The notes below the pieces were generated by a model. It did not search any database. It worked only from the letters and a program-made list of their open reading frames with translations, and was not told the origin of the DNA. A stretch of DNA of 64,000 nt, from contig JAQFVV010012510.1 in the NCBI GenBank assembly GCA_028023455.1, positions 248,001 to 312,000 of the forward strand, in the 5' to 3' direction. The stretch's first letter is position 1. The number at the start of each line of letters is the position of its first letter. This document shows, piece after piece, positions 49,291 through 61,036 of this stretch. This DNA comes from Epiperipatus broadwayi (Eukaryota > Onychophora > Udeonychophora > Euonychophora > Peripatidae). The translations under genes were made by a program, and so were the position numbers.

Positions 49291-49795
49291 TTAATTTTTA
49301 TTAGTCATTTATTAGACTAGAGATTATCCACTTGATGAATAAAATTTCTGCAGAGTAATTCCCACTACACTCACTCTTACTCTTGGTAGCAACTCATTAG
49401 TATCTATTTTTAACACCTTGTTGAGGGGTGTAATCATAAACATATAACCAAAGACGTGAAAAAGATGTACCATCCCAAAATGCACATTTCTTACTGAACC
49501 AGTAATCATAAACTTATAACCAAAGACATGTGAAAATGATATATGATCCCCAAGATGTACAATTCATGACTGGTCTAACATAAAATGTGCTTCTTGGGAG
49601 ATTATATGTCTTTTCCTCATGTCTTTGTCCATGTGCTTATAATAACACTCTTCCACAAGGTGCTAAAAGTAGATAGAAACTACTCCCTACCTTTCATATA
49701 GAGTGATGTAGTGGAAATTACATTACCAAAATATTATTCATAAAAGTGGATAATCTCTAGACTAATGAATGACTAATAAATATTATTAATATACT
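49291..49795. repeat. large foldback of a diverged family C type
   Basis: The ends TTATTAGTCATTTATTAGACTAGAGATTATCCAC (49306-49333, with inverted partner near 49750-49785) define an imperfect inverted repeat of about 240-bp arms. Inside, minus-strand ATGATTACTGGTTCAGTAAGAAA keeps hammerhead stem II (TTACT/AGTAA) and GAAA, but CUG of the core is lost. It appears to be an older subfamily. Confidence 0.6.
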
Positions 49796-50379
49796 TCTAT
49801 TAAGTGGTATGTGTCAAATTTGTGAGGGTAGCAGACAGAGAGACAGATAGACAAATAGATGTCATGGGAAAAAAGCAAGTTTGAACTTCCTTATATTTTA
49901 TACTCTAAGTGTGACTAGAACAGCAACATCAAATATGGAATTTTATTATATTTTAATATGCAACATTCTGTTACATTTGAAACCCAGTATCAAGATATCA
50001 AATTAAATTTAGGCCCTGGTATGTTATAAAGCTAATTAATCAAACTACATAAAGTATATAAATGAATAAATAGTTAGTCACCCATAACTATGCAGAGATA
50101 AAACTATTTTATTACTATACTGTATATTATTAATTTTTAGATTGTTTTGTAATAAAATAATAATAGTAACCATGATCATAAATTTAAAGAATAACCACAT
50201 ATACAGGTCTAGTAGAGAATAGAAAATAAAGAGAAAGTTTTTAGTGAGGCCAAACATTTTATAAGAACACTTTAGAACAGAAAAGTTTAAGAAAAAGATA
50301 GATTCAGAAATGTTGAGTAAGACTGAAAGATGACACAAAAGAAAAATATATATATAACTCAATATTATTTAAAATTAAA

Positions 50380-51480
50380 CATTTTATGATATTTAGATAA
50401 AATTAAGAAAAATAGAAATTCATTAGCAATGACTAAATGAGTAAGTGGAGGAACAAAAGATATGCTGATAAAATAAGACTTTCACTTTCAATTTAAATTA
50501 CTGAAACTAAGCTTGAAAATGTTCCAAGACATAACCAAGAAAATGAAAGACAGCAGCCAAAGAAAAAATAAATAAAAGCTATGATGAGCAAAAAATGAAA
50601 AAAAGCTTTCAATATTTAATCAAATAATGAAACATGATAAGATCAAGATAAAAGCTTGTAATTAAAAGTTGATAAAGAAAATGGAGAACCAACATTAGAG
50701 AATATGAAAGGTAATATTTTAAATGAATTGGGGAAATGTCGTCAACCAGATTAGAAAAATATAACAGAATAAAAAAATCAAGTAAAATAGTGGATGCCAT
50801 TCTATATCAAATGCAACAGTTAAAAAAGAGGGGAGATAAATAGCAAAAATAAAATGAGCAAATGGAAATTAGAAAAACAAATAAAAATGTAAAATAGGAT
50901 AAAAAATTAAAAAATAAAAAAGTGGAAGACATGCATCAAATGCAGTGATTAAAAAGAAAGTAAAGACAAATAAGGATAAATCAGATAGCTAGTAAATAAA
51001 CAAATTGAAATTGAAGAAAGAAGTAAGAATAACAAGAAGAAATTGTAAAATATTTAAAAAAAAAAGAAATAGAAAAGTGATAGATTAAGTGCTACAAATT
51101 GGCCAAGAAGCTCAAGGGTGAAAATTAAAATAAAATGAATTAAGAAAGAATGTAAACAACTAAAAAAAAAAAAATTGAAGAAGGTATGCAAATAAAAGCA
51201 AAATAAGAAATATGTTAAAAAGTGATAGATTAAGTGCTACAAATTGGCCAAGAAGCTCAAGGGTGAAAACCAAAATAAAATGAATTAAGAAAGAATATAA
51301 ACAACTCAAAAAGAATTGAAAAAGGTATGCAAATGAAAGCAAAATAAGAAATATGTTAATAAGTTGCAAGAAAAGATAATACAGAATTGATGAATTATAA
51401 AATAAGAAAAACATAGACTCCAAAGAACATGAGTTGTATTAATGAGGGAAGGAAATAAATTGATTTTTTTGAAGATAAAT
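50380..51480. other. purine-rich strand block
   Basis: Over about 1.1 kb the plus strand is dominated by A and G (motifs such as AAGAAA, GATAAA), with T and C on the minus strand. The hydrophobic minus-strand open frames here are by-products of that bias. Possibly a decayed low-complexity or transposon-derived tract. Confidence 0.5.
51077..51366. repeat. two-copy 145-bp tandem repeat
   Basis: GTGATAGATTAAGTGCTACA starts units at 51077 and 51222. The units are almost the same through CAAGGGTGAAAA and GGTATGCAAAT, so the duplication is recent. Confidence 0.85.
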
Positions 51481-51591
51481 TGTTTAAGGAAAATAAGAAA
51501 AGACCCCCAAGATTGCCTTAAAAATACTTTCTATTAAGCTGGTTAAACAATAAGTAGGTGGTGGCACTAGTTACAGAGAATATACATGTAA

Positions 51592-51867
51592 ATGGAAAAA
51601 ATGAATGATTTATTTTGTAAATTATGTAAGGAAGGAATAGAAAATATTAGGCATTTGTTAATTGAATGTAAATGCCTGAAAACAGAAAGGGCACATATAA
51701 TAAAGTTTTGGAAGAATAAATATGAAAAAAGTGATTATATAGAAAGTGAATTATTGGTTTTTATGCTGGGTTTGGAAAAAGATAAAGGGGATTTAGATAT
51801 AAAGGTTATAAAGTTGACAAAGATTATGTTGTGGAAATGGGATGGAGCAAAATATGGAAAAATTTAG
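51592..51867 (+). pseudogene. LINE C-terminal zinc-knuckle fragment
   Basis: The 91-codon frame begins with CKLCKEGIENIRHLLIEC, a C-x2-C-x7-H-x4-C pattern matching the zinc knuckle found after the reverse transcriptase in many non-LTR elements. The following sequence is basic and tryptophan-containing (FWKNKYEK, MLWKWDGAKYG), as in LINE C-termini. A stop lies directly before the ATG, so the upstream RT is missing or out of frame. The family is not resolved. Confidence 0.5.
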
Positions 51868-51899
51868 AATGGGGAATGGAAAATAAAGTGGCTAACAGG

Positions 51900-52755
51900 T
51901 TTATCTGGGCATAATTGCTGAGATATTCTTGACTTCATTTAAGAAGAATCCACAACACATCACATCATCATCAAAGATCATCAAACCACTGGAAAAAATC
52001 TTTATTACAAAAACCAGAAAAACTTCAAGGCAATTCCATAAATGCATTGTTTGTATAATCATTATGGGTTAAGAAAAATGGAGCTTGTTTTGCAGGTTTT
52101 TTTATTGGCTCAAGTTTAATGATGGGATAAGGCTCACTCTGGACAATTCTAAGGTATTTATTCAACCCAAATCAACAAAAAAATTCTATGTGGGGTATTA
52201 GGTTACACAGAGAGCTCAATAAGTTGCCACACTGTAGATTATTGTAGCACTTTCACAGTTCAAGAGAAAGCATTACTATTAGTTATATACAATGTGTTTA
52301 CTAAGAATATTGTAGCATATGCTTTCATAGAGAAACACAATGCTATTTTAGAAGATAATGGTTCTTATTTATGTTAGTGAAGGACTATCTTCAATATTCA
52401 AAATGTGATCTTGTTATAGACAGACATCATCAATATAACTCATGCAAATTTATTAAGAGAGAAAAATGTATAAGTTATTGAAGATATACATAAATTCATG
52501 TCATATAAAATTATAGTCAAACAATCTAAAAATTGTTTGATAGTCAAACAATCTAAATGCTTAATTGGAGCCTGAATGAGATGACACTAATTTACTCCCA
52601 TCCATTTATTCTTTGGCAATTTTGCACTCTATGCTATTAAATACATGTTATTCATTATTCTTATTTTTTTCCTTTTACTTTCTTTTCATTTTTTTTCATA
52701 TATTCATATATATTGTTTATAATAACTCACCTCATATACACTTTAATGCAAAAAT
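51900..52755. other. non-coding stretch, possible decayed element
   Basis: Slightly less AT-rich than its surroundings. Some frames give short coding-like runs but no recognisable motif. TAGTCAAACAATCTAAA is duplicated near 52512 and 52540. Confidence 0.35.
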
Positions 52756-52760
52756 GTATT

Positions 52761-52965
52761 AATGATTTTTTTCCTGACAGTTTCAACTGTCCTGCAGTCT
52801 TCATCAAAATGATCTTAATCTTCTCTACCTTTTAAAATAACTGATTTGTCAGAGCAATCTTAATCACTCTGATGAATCAGTTATTTTAAAAGGTAGAGAA
52901 GATTAAGATCACTTTGATGAAGACTGCAGGACAGTTGAAACTGTCAAAAAAATAAAGAAATCATT
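52761..52965. repeat. near-perfect hairpin (family E inverted dimer) with hammerhead-like cores
   Basis: Arms 52776-52845 and 52876-52945 match at 69 of 70 positions around a 30-nt loop, and weaker pairing extends outward to about 52761 and 52965. Each arm ends TGATGAAGACTGC, AGGA, CAGTTGAAACTGTC, which resembles a hammerhead with one extra A after CUGANGA and with C3 lost. Such a well-matched foldback is probably young. Confidence 0.75.
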
Positions 52966-53574
52966 TAAAAAATTTTGTATTGAAGTATTGATGGTGGGAG
53001 TTATTGTAAGTTATTCATTATTCATGAAAATAACAAAAATCCTACATTAATATCCTCAAAAAAAGTAAAAAAGGTGTTAATCATTAAACCCTAATGGTAA
53101 TAAGATTTCTATCAAAGTAACCCCAATTATTTACCAAAGAGTAAAATATTTATAAAAATTCATTAGCTTATCATAAGGATCTTCAATATTCAATAGCATT
53201 AAAGGTCACTGCTTTTGCAGAAGGAAAGTACATATTGGGAAAGTTTGAAATATTAAAAAAGGAGTGTTTGATTATGATTTATAACATTCTAGAATGTTGC
53301 AGATTGGTTTTTAGAGGATTTTTCTACAGATTTGGTCATTAAAGTTTGTGAGTCCATATGTGAAAGATAATCATGCATTTATAATAGTTATATATATTTA
53401 TCAGTTTTCTTCACATAAATGAGTTTGAAAACTCTTTACATATTCTCCAGATACTCAGTCCTGGACATATCTGATTCTGTTCACAGATGAAAATTTTTTA
53501 GATTAATTCATGTTCTAGTGATACAAAACATGTATTAGTAAATTAAATATTGTTACTCATAACTATAAGGCTAG

Positions 53575-53684
53575 ATCATGTGACATGCTGTTACTCACAG
53601 CTATTTTATTTCCAATGAGTTTGTATCATGTGATATACTGTTACTCAGAGCTATTTTATTCCCAATCAGTTTGTGTCATATGAC
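53575..53684. repeat. 50-bp tandem repeat, 2.2 copies
   Basis: ATCATGTGA starts units at 53575 and 53625, with a partial third from 53675. Shared text: CTGTTACTCA, AGCTATTTTATT. Confidence 0.85.
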
Positions 53685-55820
53685 TGTCCTAATTCGTAAT
53701 TCTAATATATCTCTAAAACACTGTAGAGTATATGAGAAAAACTGGATGACACTCGTTGAAGTGGAGATGAATATTGAGATGTTACTTTCATCATGTCTTC
53801 TAATATATGCACATCTTCAAAAACGTTATTTTCACTCAATAAGTAGAACGCATAGGTATTTATAATGTCATTATAAATAACAGATATATTATTAATTAAT
53901 TTAAGAATATAAATATTTTATTACAACCAAGATTTGATTCAAGTAATGTTGATCGGGAAGTGTGTGGTGGTAGAATTGTTATGATATGCTGTACTATTTC
54001 CATATTTTTGTATTAATTGCTAAGTGTTCCTTTAGAAAAAATTCAAGTCTTGTTTAAATTTAAATATATTCATCTGTTTGCTATTACAGTCAGTTGAATG
54101 TATTTGAAAAGTTTAAATAAACTTTGAATTTTCTGTTAAAAAAAAATTTAATAATCAATATTATTAGACAATTGATTCAAATAACTTATATTGACACAAT
54201 GTAAGTGAGATCAAGAAAACTAAGTTGACAGATTGATATAAATAATTTAAGGAAAGTCATGTTTAAAGACAAATATCTACGAAATACCCAGAGTTTGATC
54301 ATAACTTAAAAAGGAAATGAAATGACTATTTTATTTCATTGTAGATTGTAAATAGATTTAGCAATAATATGAGTTTATATTATTTAAATAAATAAATTGA
54401 TGTGACGATGAAAAATTAAAATATTCTATACTTGATATATTTCCTAATATTTATAGCGTGGTAAAAAAAAATCAAATAATTTTGTTATTAATTGATTTGA
54501 CTCCATAATACATAATTATATAAGTTAAATAAATTATTAGCTGAGAAAAGAGAGAAATAAAATTACATAAAGTTTTTTATAACTTGGAAGGAATGTTTTA
54601 AATCATTAGATTAATATTCAAATAATGAATAATAAAAATTAAAACAGTATTTTTTCTTTCTCGCCAATTGCGTATATTTCAAGGTCAACTTTCTTTGTTG
54701 TGCTACAAATTATAAAATTATTAACTTCAGCAGTAGTAAATAATGATATATGTTTATCAATTGTTTGACTTTTAATATTAAAATCACATTATACGTTCAG
54801 AAATGCTTATTTTATTTTAAATCAATAATTTTTAACCCTTGCATTCCCATGTCAATATTTTCATCTCAATAATTTCCCCATACGATATACATCCTCATTT
54901 TAGGCATAATAATCGGCTTTAATTCACATATCAGATTCTTCTATTAGAAGATTGAAACAGAGATCTATAGATTCATAGATACTGAATTTAAAGTAATTCT
55001 CTAATCAACTTAAATGTTCTATCAAAGATATCAATCAGATGTTATTTACATACTTATTTAATCGGTTTTTCCGATTTTTTCATTTTTTTCCTTAAGAGCA
55101 GTGTTAATGAGTAATTTGCAAACATTATAAATTATCACATTAGAATGAATTTTATTTACTATTATCATGTGCCAGCTTCTTTTTCTTTTTCTTCCCTGCC
55201 CAATACTTTTGCTTTTCACTATTTGTACAGTTTTCTTTAATACATATATGGATTGCTATTTTAAACGCAATCGTTTTTTTATTATTATTCTAATCATCAG
55301 TTTAAGATGCTTTAATCATTTTTCAATGGACCACATCATTTTATCACTATTCCTTTCAATTTTTTATGTGATATATCATAGATGCAGTTTTTGTTTTTCA
55401 GCATTTCAAGTTTAGATTTTTTAGAGGTAGAAATTCTTATAGTGCATTATATAGCTGATTGCATATTTTTGTTGGTTTGTCTGCTATCTCTGGTATATGG
55501 GAATACACTCCAGAACCTATATATGTTTTATTTTGATGTTTTTTTATGTTGTTTCATTAAAGTTCCTTTAATGGTAGTTGCCATTCTTTATGAACTTTTA
55601 TTGTATGTAGATATCTCCTTTTTCTAAATCACAGATTTCTGAAAAACTTCTTTTGTTCTGTTTAATAGTGATAGAATAAATCCAATTTTTATACTTCTGT
55701 CAACATTGAATGTATATGTTAGGTATTTTCCTACTTTACCTTTTCTTATTGCTTTAAAACAAATTCATATAATATTAATATCATCTATATTCTTTATTAC
55801 CTTTAAAATGCTTTGATTGC
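53685..55820. other. AT-rich non-coding stretch
   Basis: A family B tail fragment (GTTGAATGTATTTGAAAAG, then TTTAAATAAA) is at about 54093-54125. Open frames at 53671-53865 and 55167-55627 lack recognisable domains and are T-rich. Nothing else is seen. Confidence 0.45.
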
Positions 55821-55822
55821 TC

Positions 55823-55890
55823 CAGCAGTCGTCTTCAGAACTTCTACTTAAGTTCTGAAGAAGATTTCTGGGGCAATTGAAGCTGTCAAT
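55823..55890. repeat. small foldback with CTGAAGA motifs in both arms
   Basis: AAGTTCTGAAGA in the right arm and its complement in the left (TCTTCAGAACTT) enclose CTACTT. Both arms continue into GGxGCAATxxAAGC. The right arm reads CTGAAGAAGATTTCTGGGGC then AATTGAAGCTGTC, a family E-like hammerhead relic. Confidence 0.5.
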
Positions 55891-56204
55891 AGTGGGTTGT
55901 AAAAAAAGCATTGTAAAAAGTAATAAATAACATAGATGATATTAGTATTATAAGTATTTTTCTACATGGGTGGGTTTTTTAATAAACATTAGGATTTATA
56001 TTGCAATGAAAGAATCTGATTAAAAGAACGTTTAGGAATGATATTTTTTTCTTCTTGTTCTGAATCCATTATGAACTTAATTGAAGGGATATGTTATTGA
56101 TTTTTGTAACTAAAATGTTTGTAATAATACTTCATTTATTGATTGATTTAAAGTATGGCTTTAGATAACTTAACTGTGAACAAAAAATTATAAAGAAACA
56201 TGTA

Positions 56205-57865
56205 GAAATTCCAAGCAGAAGATAAATCCACTAGTGATTTTATTAAGTCATTCGATTCTTCTATTGTAGACATAATCATTAACTATGTTGTTTATAATTT
56301 GCATTTATCCAAATTTGCAAAAACAAATGGCTGATAAATTTCATTAATGAAGCAGATAAACACTATGACCATGGGTTGTCGTGAATCAGATGGTGATATT
56401 CCAATTGCAAGTAGCAATATCAAATCCATCTGAATGTATTGTGAGTTTAGGAAAAATAAATTTATCTCTAATCTTACCGAAGTTCCATTTTTTATATCAT
56501 ATTTCTTCAATTGTAGATTTCTGGTTGAACATTCAAAAATGAAACTTGGATTTTAATCAATTCTTAGGTAGTGAAATTATGTCTTGTGTTATTTATAAGC
56601 CCAATCTATTTAATAATTGTTTGTATATTTTCTTTGAGGCAATCTCCATTCTGATATTTGGTGAAGAAATAAGTGGAAAAAGATGGGAAGTCATTGCATT
56701 GCAGATTTGAGTGAACCAGTAAGATTTCTGATGATAATATTTAATTGATTATCCAGAAAGTTTAAGAACTTTTTCTCAAACATGGACAAGATATTTTCTA
56801 CAAGAATATGCTAAAGCTAAATAAAACTGTCTATAAAATGTTTACATAATAATCCCAAATAATGCCATCTAGCTTTTTAAGGAGCTTATTTCTAGGGAAT
56901 TAATTTTTATCTAACTTTAGATAAACAATGAAAATAATTTAGGCTATGATCCAAGTTCAATCCTAAATGGTATGTAATAAAATTGTACTTCAGTTTAATA
57001 TTAAATAAAGTTATCTTCAGATTATAAGATAATCCCGTATTGTTTAATAAAACATGAGTATATCTTTTTCATTGGATTATGAATAAGACCCAGTTTTTGG
57101 TAGAAAAAAATGCAAATTTTTCAAATTATTATTGAAAATCTTTTCTTATTCATGAAATGATCTCTTTTAAAAATCAAAGCAATAATGTCGGTATAGATGA
57201 AATTCTATCTTCTGTTCCTGGAAGATCACTGAAGGATGTATTAAATAATATAGCTGAAAGAACTGAATTCTCTATCTTTTTTGTAAACTTTTGTATCTAT
57301 TATTTAGTATCACTTAAATTTTTCTATTGCAAAGCATTTTGTCAAGTAAATTAAGGGATTTCCTGTATTTAAAAATTTTAGAAACTTTTAGAAAACCATT
57401 TTTCTAAACAGAATCGTAAACTGAAATAAGATTAATAAATATACCACCTGTTTTAATTTATCTTCAAAACCTTTTTTCAATGTGAATTATTAAAGATAAA
57501 AATTTATTCACAACAGCTTTTTCCTGACCTACAACCTTCCTGTTCTACAGAAACCTGACTCTCAACTATTGGTAAAATTTTTGTTAATATCAACTTCTTC
57601 AAAATGTTTGTAGGGAATTTATAACAGTAATATTGGATGATAAAAGTTTTTGATCATTGCTAGCTTTATTTGGTTTAATTTTACTACAGTTCAATAGTTT
57701 ACCTGTATGCCAAATTTTAGAAATACCTTTTTCCAACCATGTGTTGGCTTTAGGTTCTAATTTTTTTAGAAATCCTGGAGGTATGTTATCTGCTCCTTGG
57801 GCCTTTCAAGATAAGCAAGAGAAAGATGAGTTCACTAACATCTAAAAGCTTTATTAGATTTCTAT
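56205..57865 (-). pseudogene. Jockey/CR1-type LINE RT and C-terminus, heavily decayed
   Basis: Minus-strand conceptual pieces follow a Jockey/CR1-type polymerase in order: DNIPPGFLKKLEPKANTWL and ISKIWHTGKLL (about 57810-57690), a degenerate KPNKASNDQKLLSSN (RT motif 1 region), IIHIEKRF and the motif A position reading ISVYDSV, then DLPGTED (about 57230) before a ruined YADD box, and NPMKK near 57075. Past a gap, HSDGFDIATCNWN and HGHSVYLLH (about 56430-56330) match the post-RT PPGFDLP...HGRC...LHKWGL block of this group. Frames change many times. The plus-strand frame at 57157-57354 is the antisense shadow. Confidence 0.65.
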
Positions 57866-59269
57866 TATAAGAACATTATGAAAGAGATGTTTGGTAATTG
57901 CATGGCAATGCACAAAATATATAGGATAATTTTCACTATAATCATTCTATAGTAGATCTAACTAGACATTCAATTATTAATCAGGAAATGACTGCGTTGA
58001 TACTTTCTGTTCTCTAGAATTTAAAAAAAATAAAACCATAATTTTCTTACCATTGGCATTTGACATGGTTTATAATGTTCTTCACTGTTCCTCGATAGCC
58101 TATTTAAAGTAGTCCTATTTTTTTACATTATAAACACCAACGTGTGTACATATACATAAGCAGCTAAATAATATATATATATACATTTAAACAATAACAT
58201 ATTAGTAGACAAAATCACAGACATTCTTTTTACATATTCCCTGATTAATTTCTACTAATTTATTTCAATAATGACGTGTATTTTTTAATCTATGCAATAT
58301 ATTTTTAATAAGATTTATTTCAAAAATAGAATAACTTTAGCAAATAATTTTCTTCATGAAATATTAATTATGACATTTTAAAAATAATTATTTTTTGAGT
58401 AACCTTTAAAAACTGTATTGAATTTTTAATTTTTCAACAAATTTTATTTTTTACTTATTTTATTAAGCTTAAAAAATTAAAGTATTAAATTCTCAAATCT
58501 TTATTTACTCTTTTATAATCTAAGCTTAAATCCCATCTAAATGACTAAGATATTATTTTAAAAAGGCAGTTTTATTAATAATTAACAAACTCTTTACATA
58601 ATTTAAGTTATTAGATCCTTTATTTAGTTCTCATTTTGAATTCTTTCAACATCTTATCTTTTACACCGCTGCAGAGGCGGATTAAGCGGTAAGCAGACTA
58701 AATAGCCGGGTAGGACCCCGGAATCCTAAGGGGGTCCCGAAGTCTTAAAATATCTTTTCATTAGGATTTGAGGAAAATTGTTTTTTTTTTTTTCTGTTTT
58801 TTGGAAACAATCAACCCTCCTATAATGCGGTATTATTTAAGCTTTTAAAGGGAATGTATTTTAGTTTTGTCGGGTTTCTAATTTTAACTGGACATCAGGG
58901 TGTGAAATTAGTATAGCAACCCAAATTAAATAAATATATAAATATTTTTAATCACACACAAAAATTCGGTCTCTCCCAAAATAATAATTTGATTTAAATT
59001 TAAATAATCTGCTTTTGAAAAAATTATCGTAAATAAATTTTGCTATTTTCCTGAAGCTGATTTACCTCCAGAGGATTTTTTCTAAATTATAATTTGATTG
59101 GAGGCAGGTAAAAATAAATTTTCTTTGTTAACATCTTAACAACATTATCATTAAAAAAAATATTTTTAATAGGCAGTGTTTGCAAGGTTAAAAGCCTTTA
59201 AATTATTTTACAAAAAAAGGCGGACATGAATTTACAATAAGAGAAAATTTTACCGTCAATTCATTTTAT

Positions 59270-60162
59270 GTCATATGTGATAAAGACATAACTATCTCGA
59301 AGAACTCAGACTTATGAAGTTGTTGTAGAAACTTTTCGAATATTTTTTGATCGGAATTTATCAACAGAAAGAAAAAAGAACTCGATAATAAAGTTTAAGG
59401 ATATTTATAAAAATGACATTGATGTTTGTAAATTTGAACTACACCAGACATTTACCGAACTGCCAAAGAAATATCTTATACATTTCCGAATATTGAAGTA
59501 TTATTGAAATTTTTTTTTTAACAATTCCCTTATCTAATGCGTCAGGAGAAAGACCGTTTTCAGTTTTAAAGCATGCAGATTCAATAATATGGCCGTTCTT
59601 AAGGATATTTATAAAAATGCCATTGATGCTTGTAAATTTGAACCACACCAGACCTTTACCGAACTGCCAAAGAAATATCTTACACATTTCCGAATGTTGA
59701 AGTATTATTGAAATTTTTTTTTAACAATTCCCTTATCTAATGCGTCAGGAGAAAGACCGTTTTCAGTTTTAAAGCATGCAGATTCAATAATATGGTCGTT
59801 CTTAAGGATATTTATAAAAATGACATCGATGCTTGTAAATTTGAACCACACCAGACCTTTACCGAACTGCCAAAGAAATATCTTACACATTTCCGAATGT
59901 TGAAGTATTATTGAAAATTTTTTTTTAACAATTCCCTTATCTAATGCGTCAGGAGAAAGACCGTTTTCAGTTTTAAAGCATGCAAAAAATTATTTAAGGA
60001 GTACTATGAGAAAAGAAAGATTCAATAATATGGCCGTTCTGTATATAGAGCAGGAAATTTTAAGCCGAATTGACATTGCAAAAATAATTGACGAATTTGC
60101 AAGAAATAAAGCAAAGACTGAAATTCATGCAAAATATATGTTTTTTAATAAATTCATTTAAT
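59270..60162 (+). pseudogene. hAT transposase C-terminal (dimerisation) region
   Basis: hAT transposases cut and paste the element; the C-terminal domain holds part of the catalytic fold and the dimerisation surface. Plus-strand pieces read TIPLSNASGERPFSVLKHAK (about 59925-59985), then NYLRSTMRKERFNNMAVL and EQEILSRIDIAKIIDEFA (to about 60105), a very typical ASGERSFS...NYLRSTM...RL hAT signature. Upstream, before the signature, the frame breaks and is tandemly repeated. The N-terminal BED finger and the catalytic D residues are not seen. Confidence 0.82.
59399..59990 (+). repeat. 203-204 bp tandem triplication inside the hAT transposase
   Basis: GGATATTTATAAAAATG starts units at 59399, 59603 and 59806. 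Each unit contains the ASGERPFS segment. Units 1 and 2 end in GATTCAATAATATGG, which in the undamaged order occurs only after the last unit (60018), so a 30-bp segment was skipped at each junction. Open frames on the minus strand here are shadows. Confidence 0.85.
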
Positions 60163-60524
60163 GTGTTATGGTATGAAATTTTTGATTACTTTTTTTTTTT
60201 GTTAATAACTTAATGAGGGTTTTCTTGAAAATTTTTTGTTCTAACTTGAGTTTGAGGGCCACAAAATTTTTACCGCTTGGAATTCCCACTTGGCTTGATC
60301 CGCCTATGCACCGCTATATTGAATGAGTAATGGGAAGCAATCTTTATAGTTCTGCTTACTAGAATATGATTAAATTATTATTTTTAAATCTGTTTATCAT
60401 TTATCTTTCATGTAACATTTTTATTTTAAAGTATTAAACAAGTTTTTCATAGCATACATGTTGTATGTATTATTTACATTGAAGATCATTGAATTTATTG
60501 AACTTAATAATGTCTTACATGTAG

Positions 60525-60611
60525 GAGATAGCAGGGAAAAAAGATGAAAAGGTAGCTTTTACATACAGTAAAGTGACTGATGGTGAAGGAGAGGACTACG
60601 CCCTGTTCTGA
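60525..60611 (+). CDS. candidate terminal coding exon of an unidentified host gene
   Basis: After a 3' splice-like ACATGTAG (AG at 60523-60524) a 28-codon frame reads EIAGKKDEKVAF, then TYSKVTDGEGEDYALF and TGA at 60609-60611. The segment is charged, contains GCC, GGG, GAC and CTG codons unlike the AT-driven surroundings, and is followed by AATAAA at 60714-60719, about 100 bases after the stop. The protein family is not recognised. The upstream exons would lie outside the window or far to the left. The pyrimidine tract is weak. It could also be chance. Confidence 0.4.
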   Translation, partial: EIAGKKDEKVAFTYSKVTDGEGEDYALF

Positions 60612-60713
60612 TATCTGATAAAAAGAGATCTTATTGACTTAAATATATTAATGATTGTGTTTAGATATTTTTATAGACATTATTTATATGTGCATTTAGT
60701 GTACTAGAAGGCA

Positions 60714-60719
60714 AATAAA
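60714..60719 (+). terminator. candidate polyadenylation signal AATAAA
   Basis: AATAAA lies 103 bases after the stop codon of the candidate terminal exon, a plausible 3' UTR length. AATAAA is common in AT-rich DNA, so this only counts together with the exon. Confidence 0.3.
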
Positions 60720-61001
60720 ATTAAAATGTTAAGATAAATAGTAGGAAAAAAACTGTGAGAAAAATTAGTAAATAATAGTGAAAATGACCCAAAGCCTGTT
60801 GAAAGAGCATCACATATGTCATCCAAGTAGTCTGTAAAGTAAGGCACTGATTTCTATATAATTAATTATTTCATTACTTTATGGCAAATCAAACATGTTG
60901 TATGTCATTGTAAGGAATCATATCTTTAAAAAAAAACAAGTTGATACTGTATTAAAATTTAATTTGATTAAAAAATCAAAATATTTAGTTTTCTATTTCT
61001 G

Positions 61002-61036
61002 ATCTTCATGTGGTTCTCACATGTGAACATGAAGAT
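61002..61036. repeat. short palindrome
   Basis: ATCTTCATGT and its inverted partner ACATGAAGAT enclose a second palindrome (TTCTCACATGTGAA). Possible cruciform or decayed foldback. Confidence 0.5.

Larger units (their letters stand above)
58672..60308 (+). mobile_element. hAT-family DNA transposon, internally deleted, with TIRs and 8-bp TSD
   Basis: The left end CAGAGGCGGATTAAGC (58672) and the right end, whose complement is CATAGGCGGATCAAGC (ending 60308), are terminal inverted repeats typical of hAT elements. They are flanked by CACCGCTG (58664-58671) and CACCGCTA (60309-60316), an 8-bp duplication with one difference, the hAT hallmark length. The element is 1637 bp, shorter than full-length hATs, with only the C-terminal transposase region recognisable. 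Confidence 0.88.

Noticed and set aside
50078-51423. Hydrophobic minus-strand frames resembling membrane proteins
   Set aside because: They come from the T/C-rich complement of a purine-rich tract and from a 145-bp tandem repeat; no domain is seen.
55167-55627. Two overlapping 80-codon frames as membrane proteins
   Set aside because: T-rich sequence gives Phe/Leu-rich frames; no start context, conserved motif or codon bias supports them.
59439-59890. Two minus-strand frames with nearly the same sequence
   Set aside because: They are antisense shadows of the triplicated hAT transposase segment.
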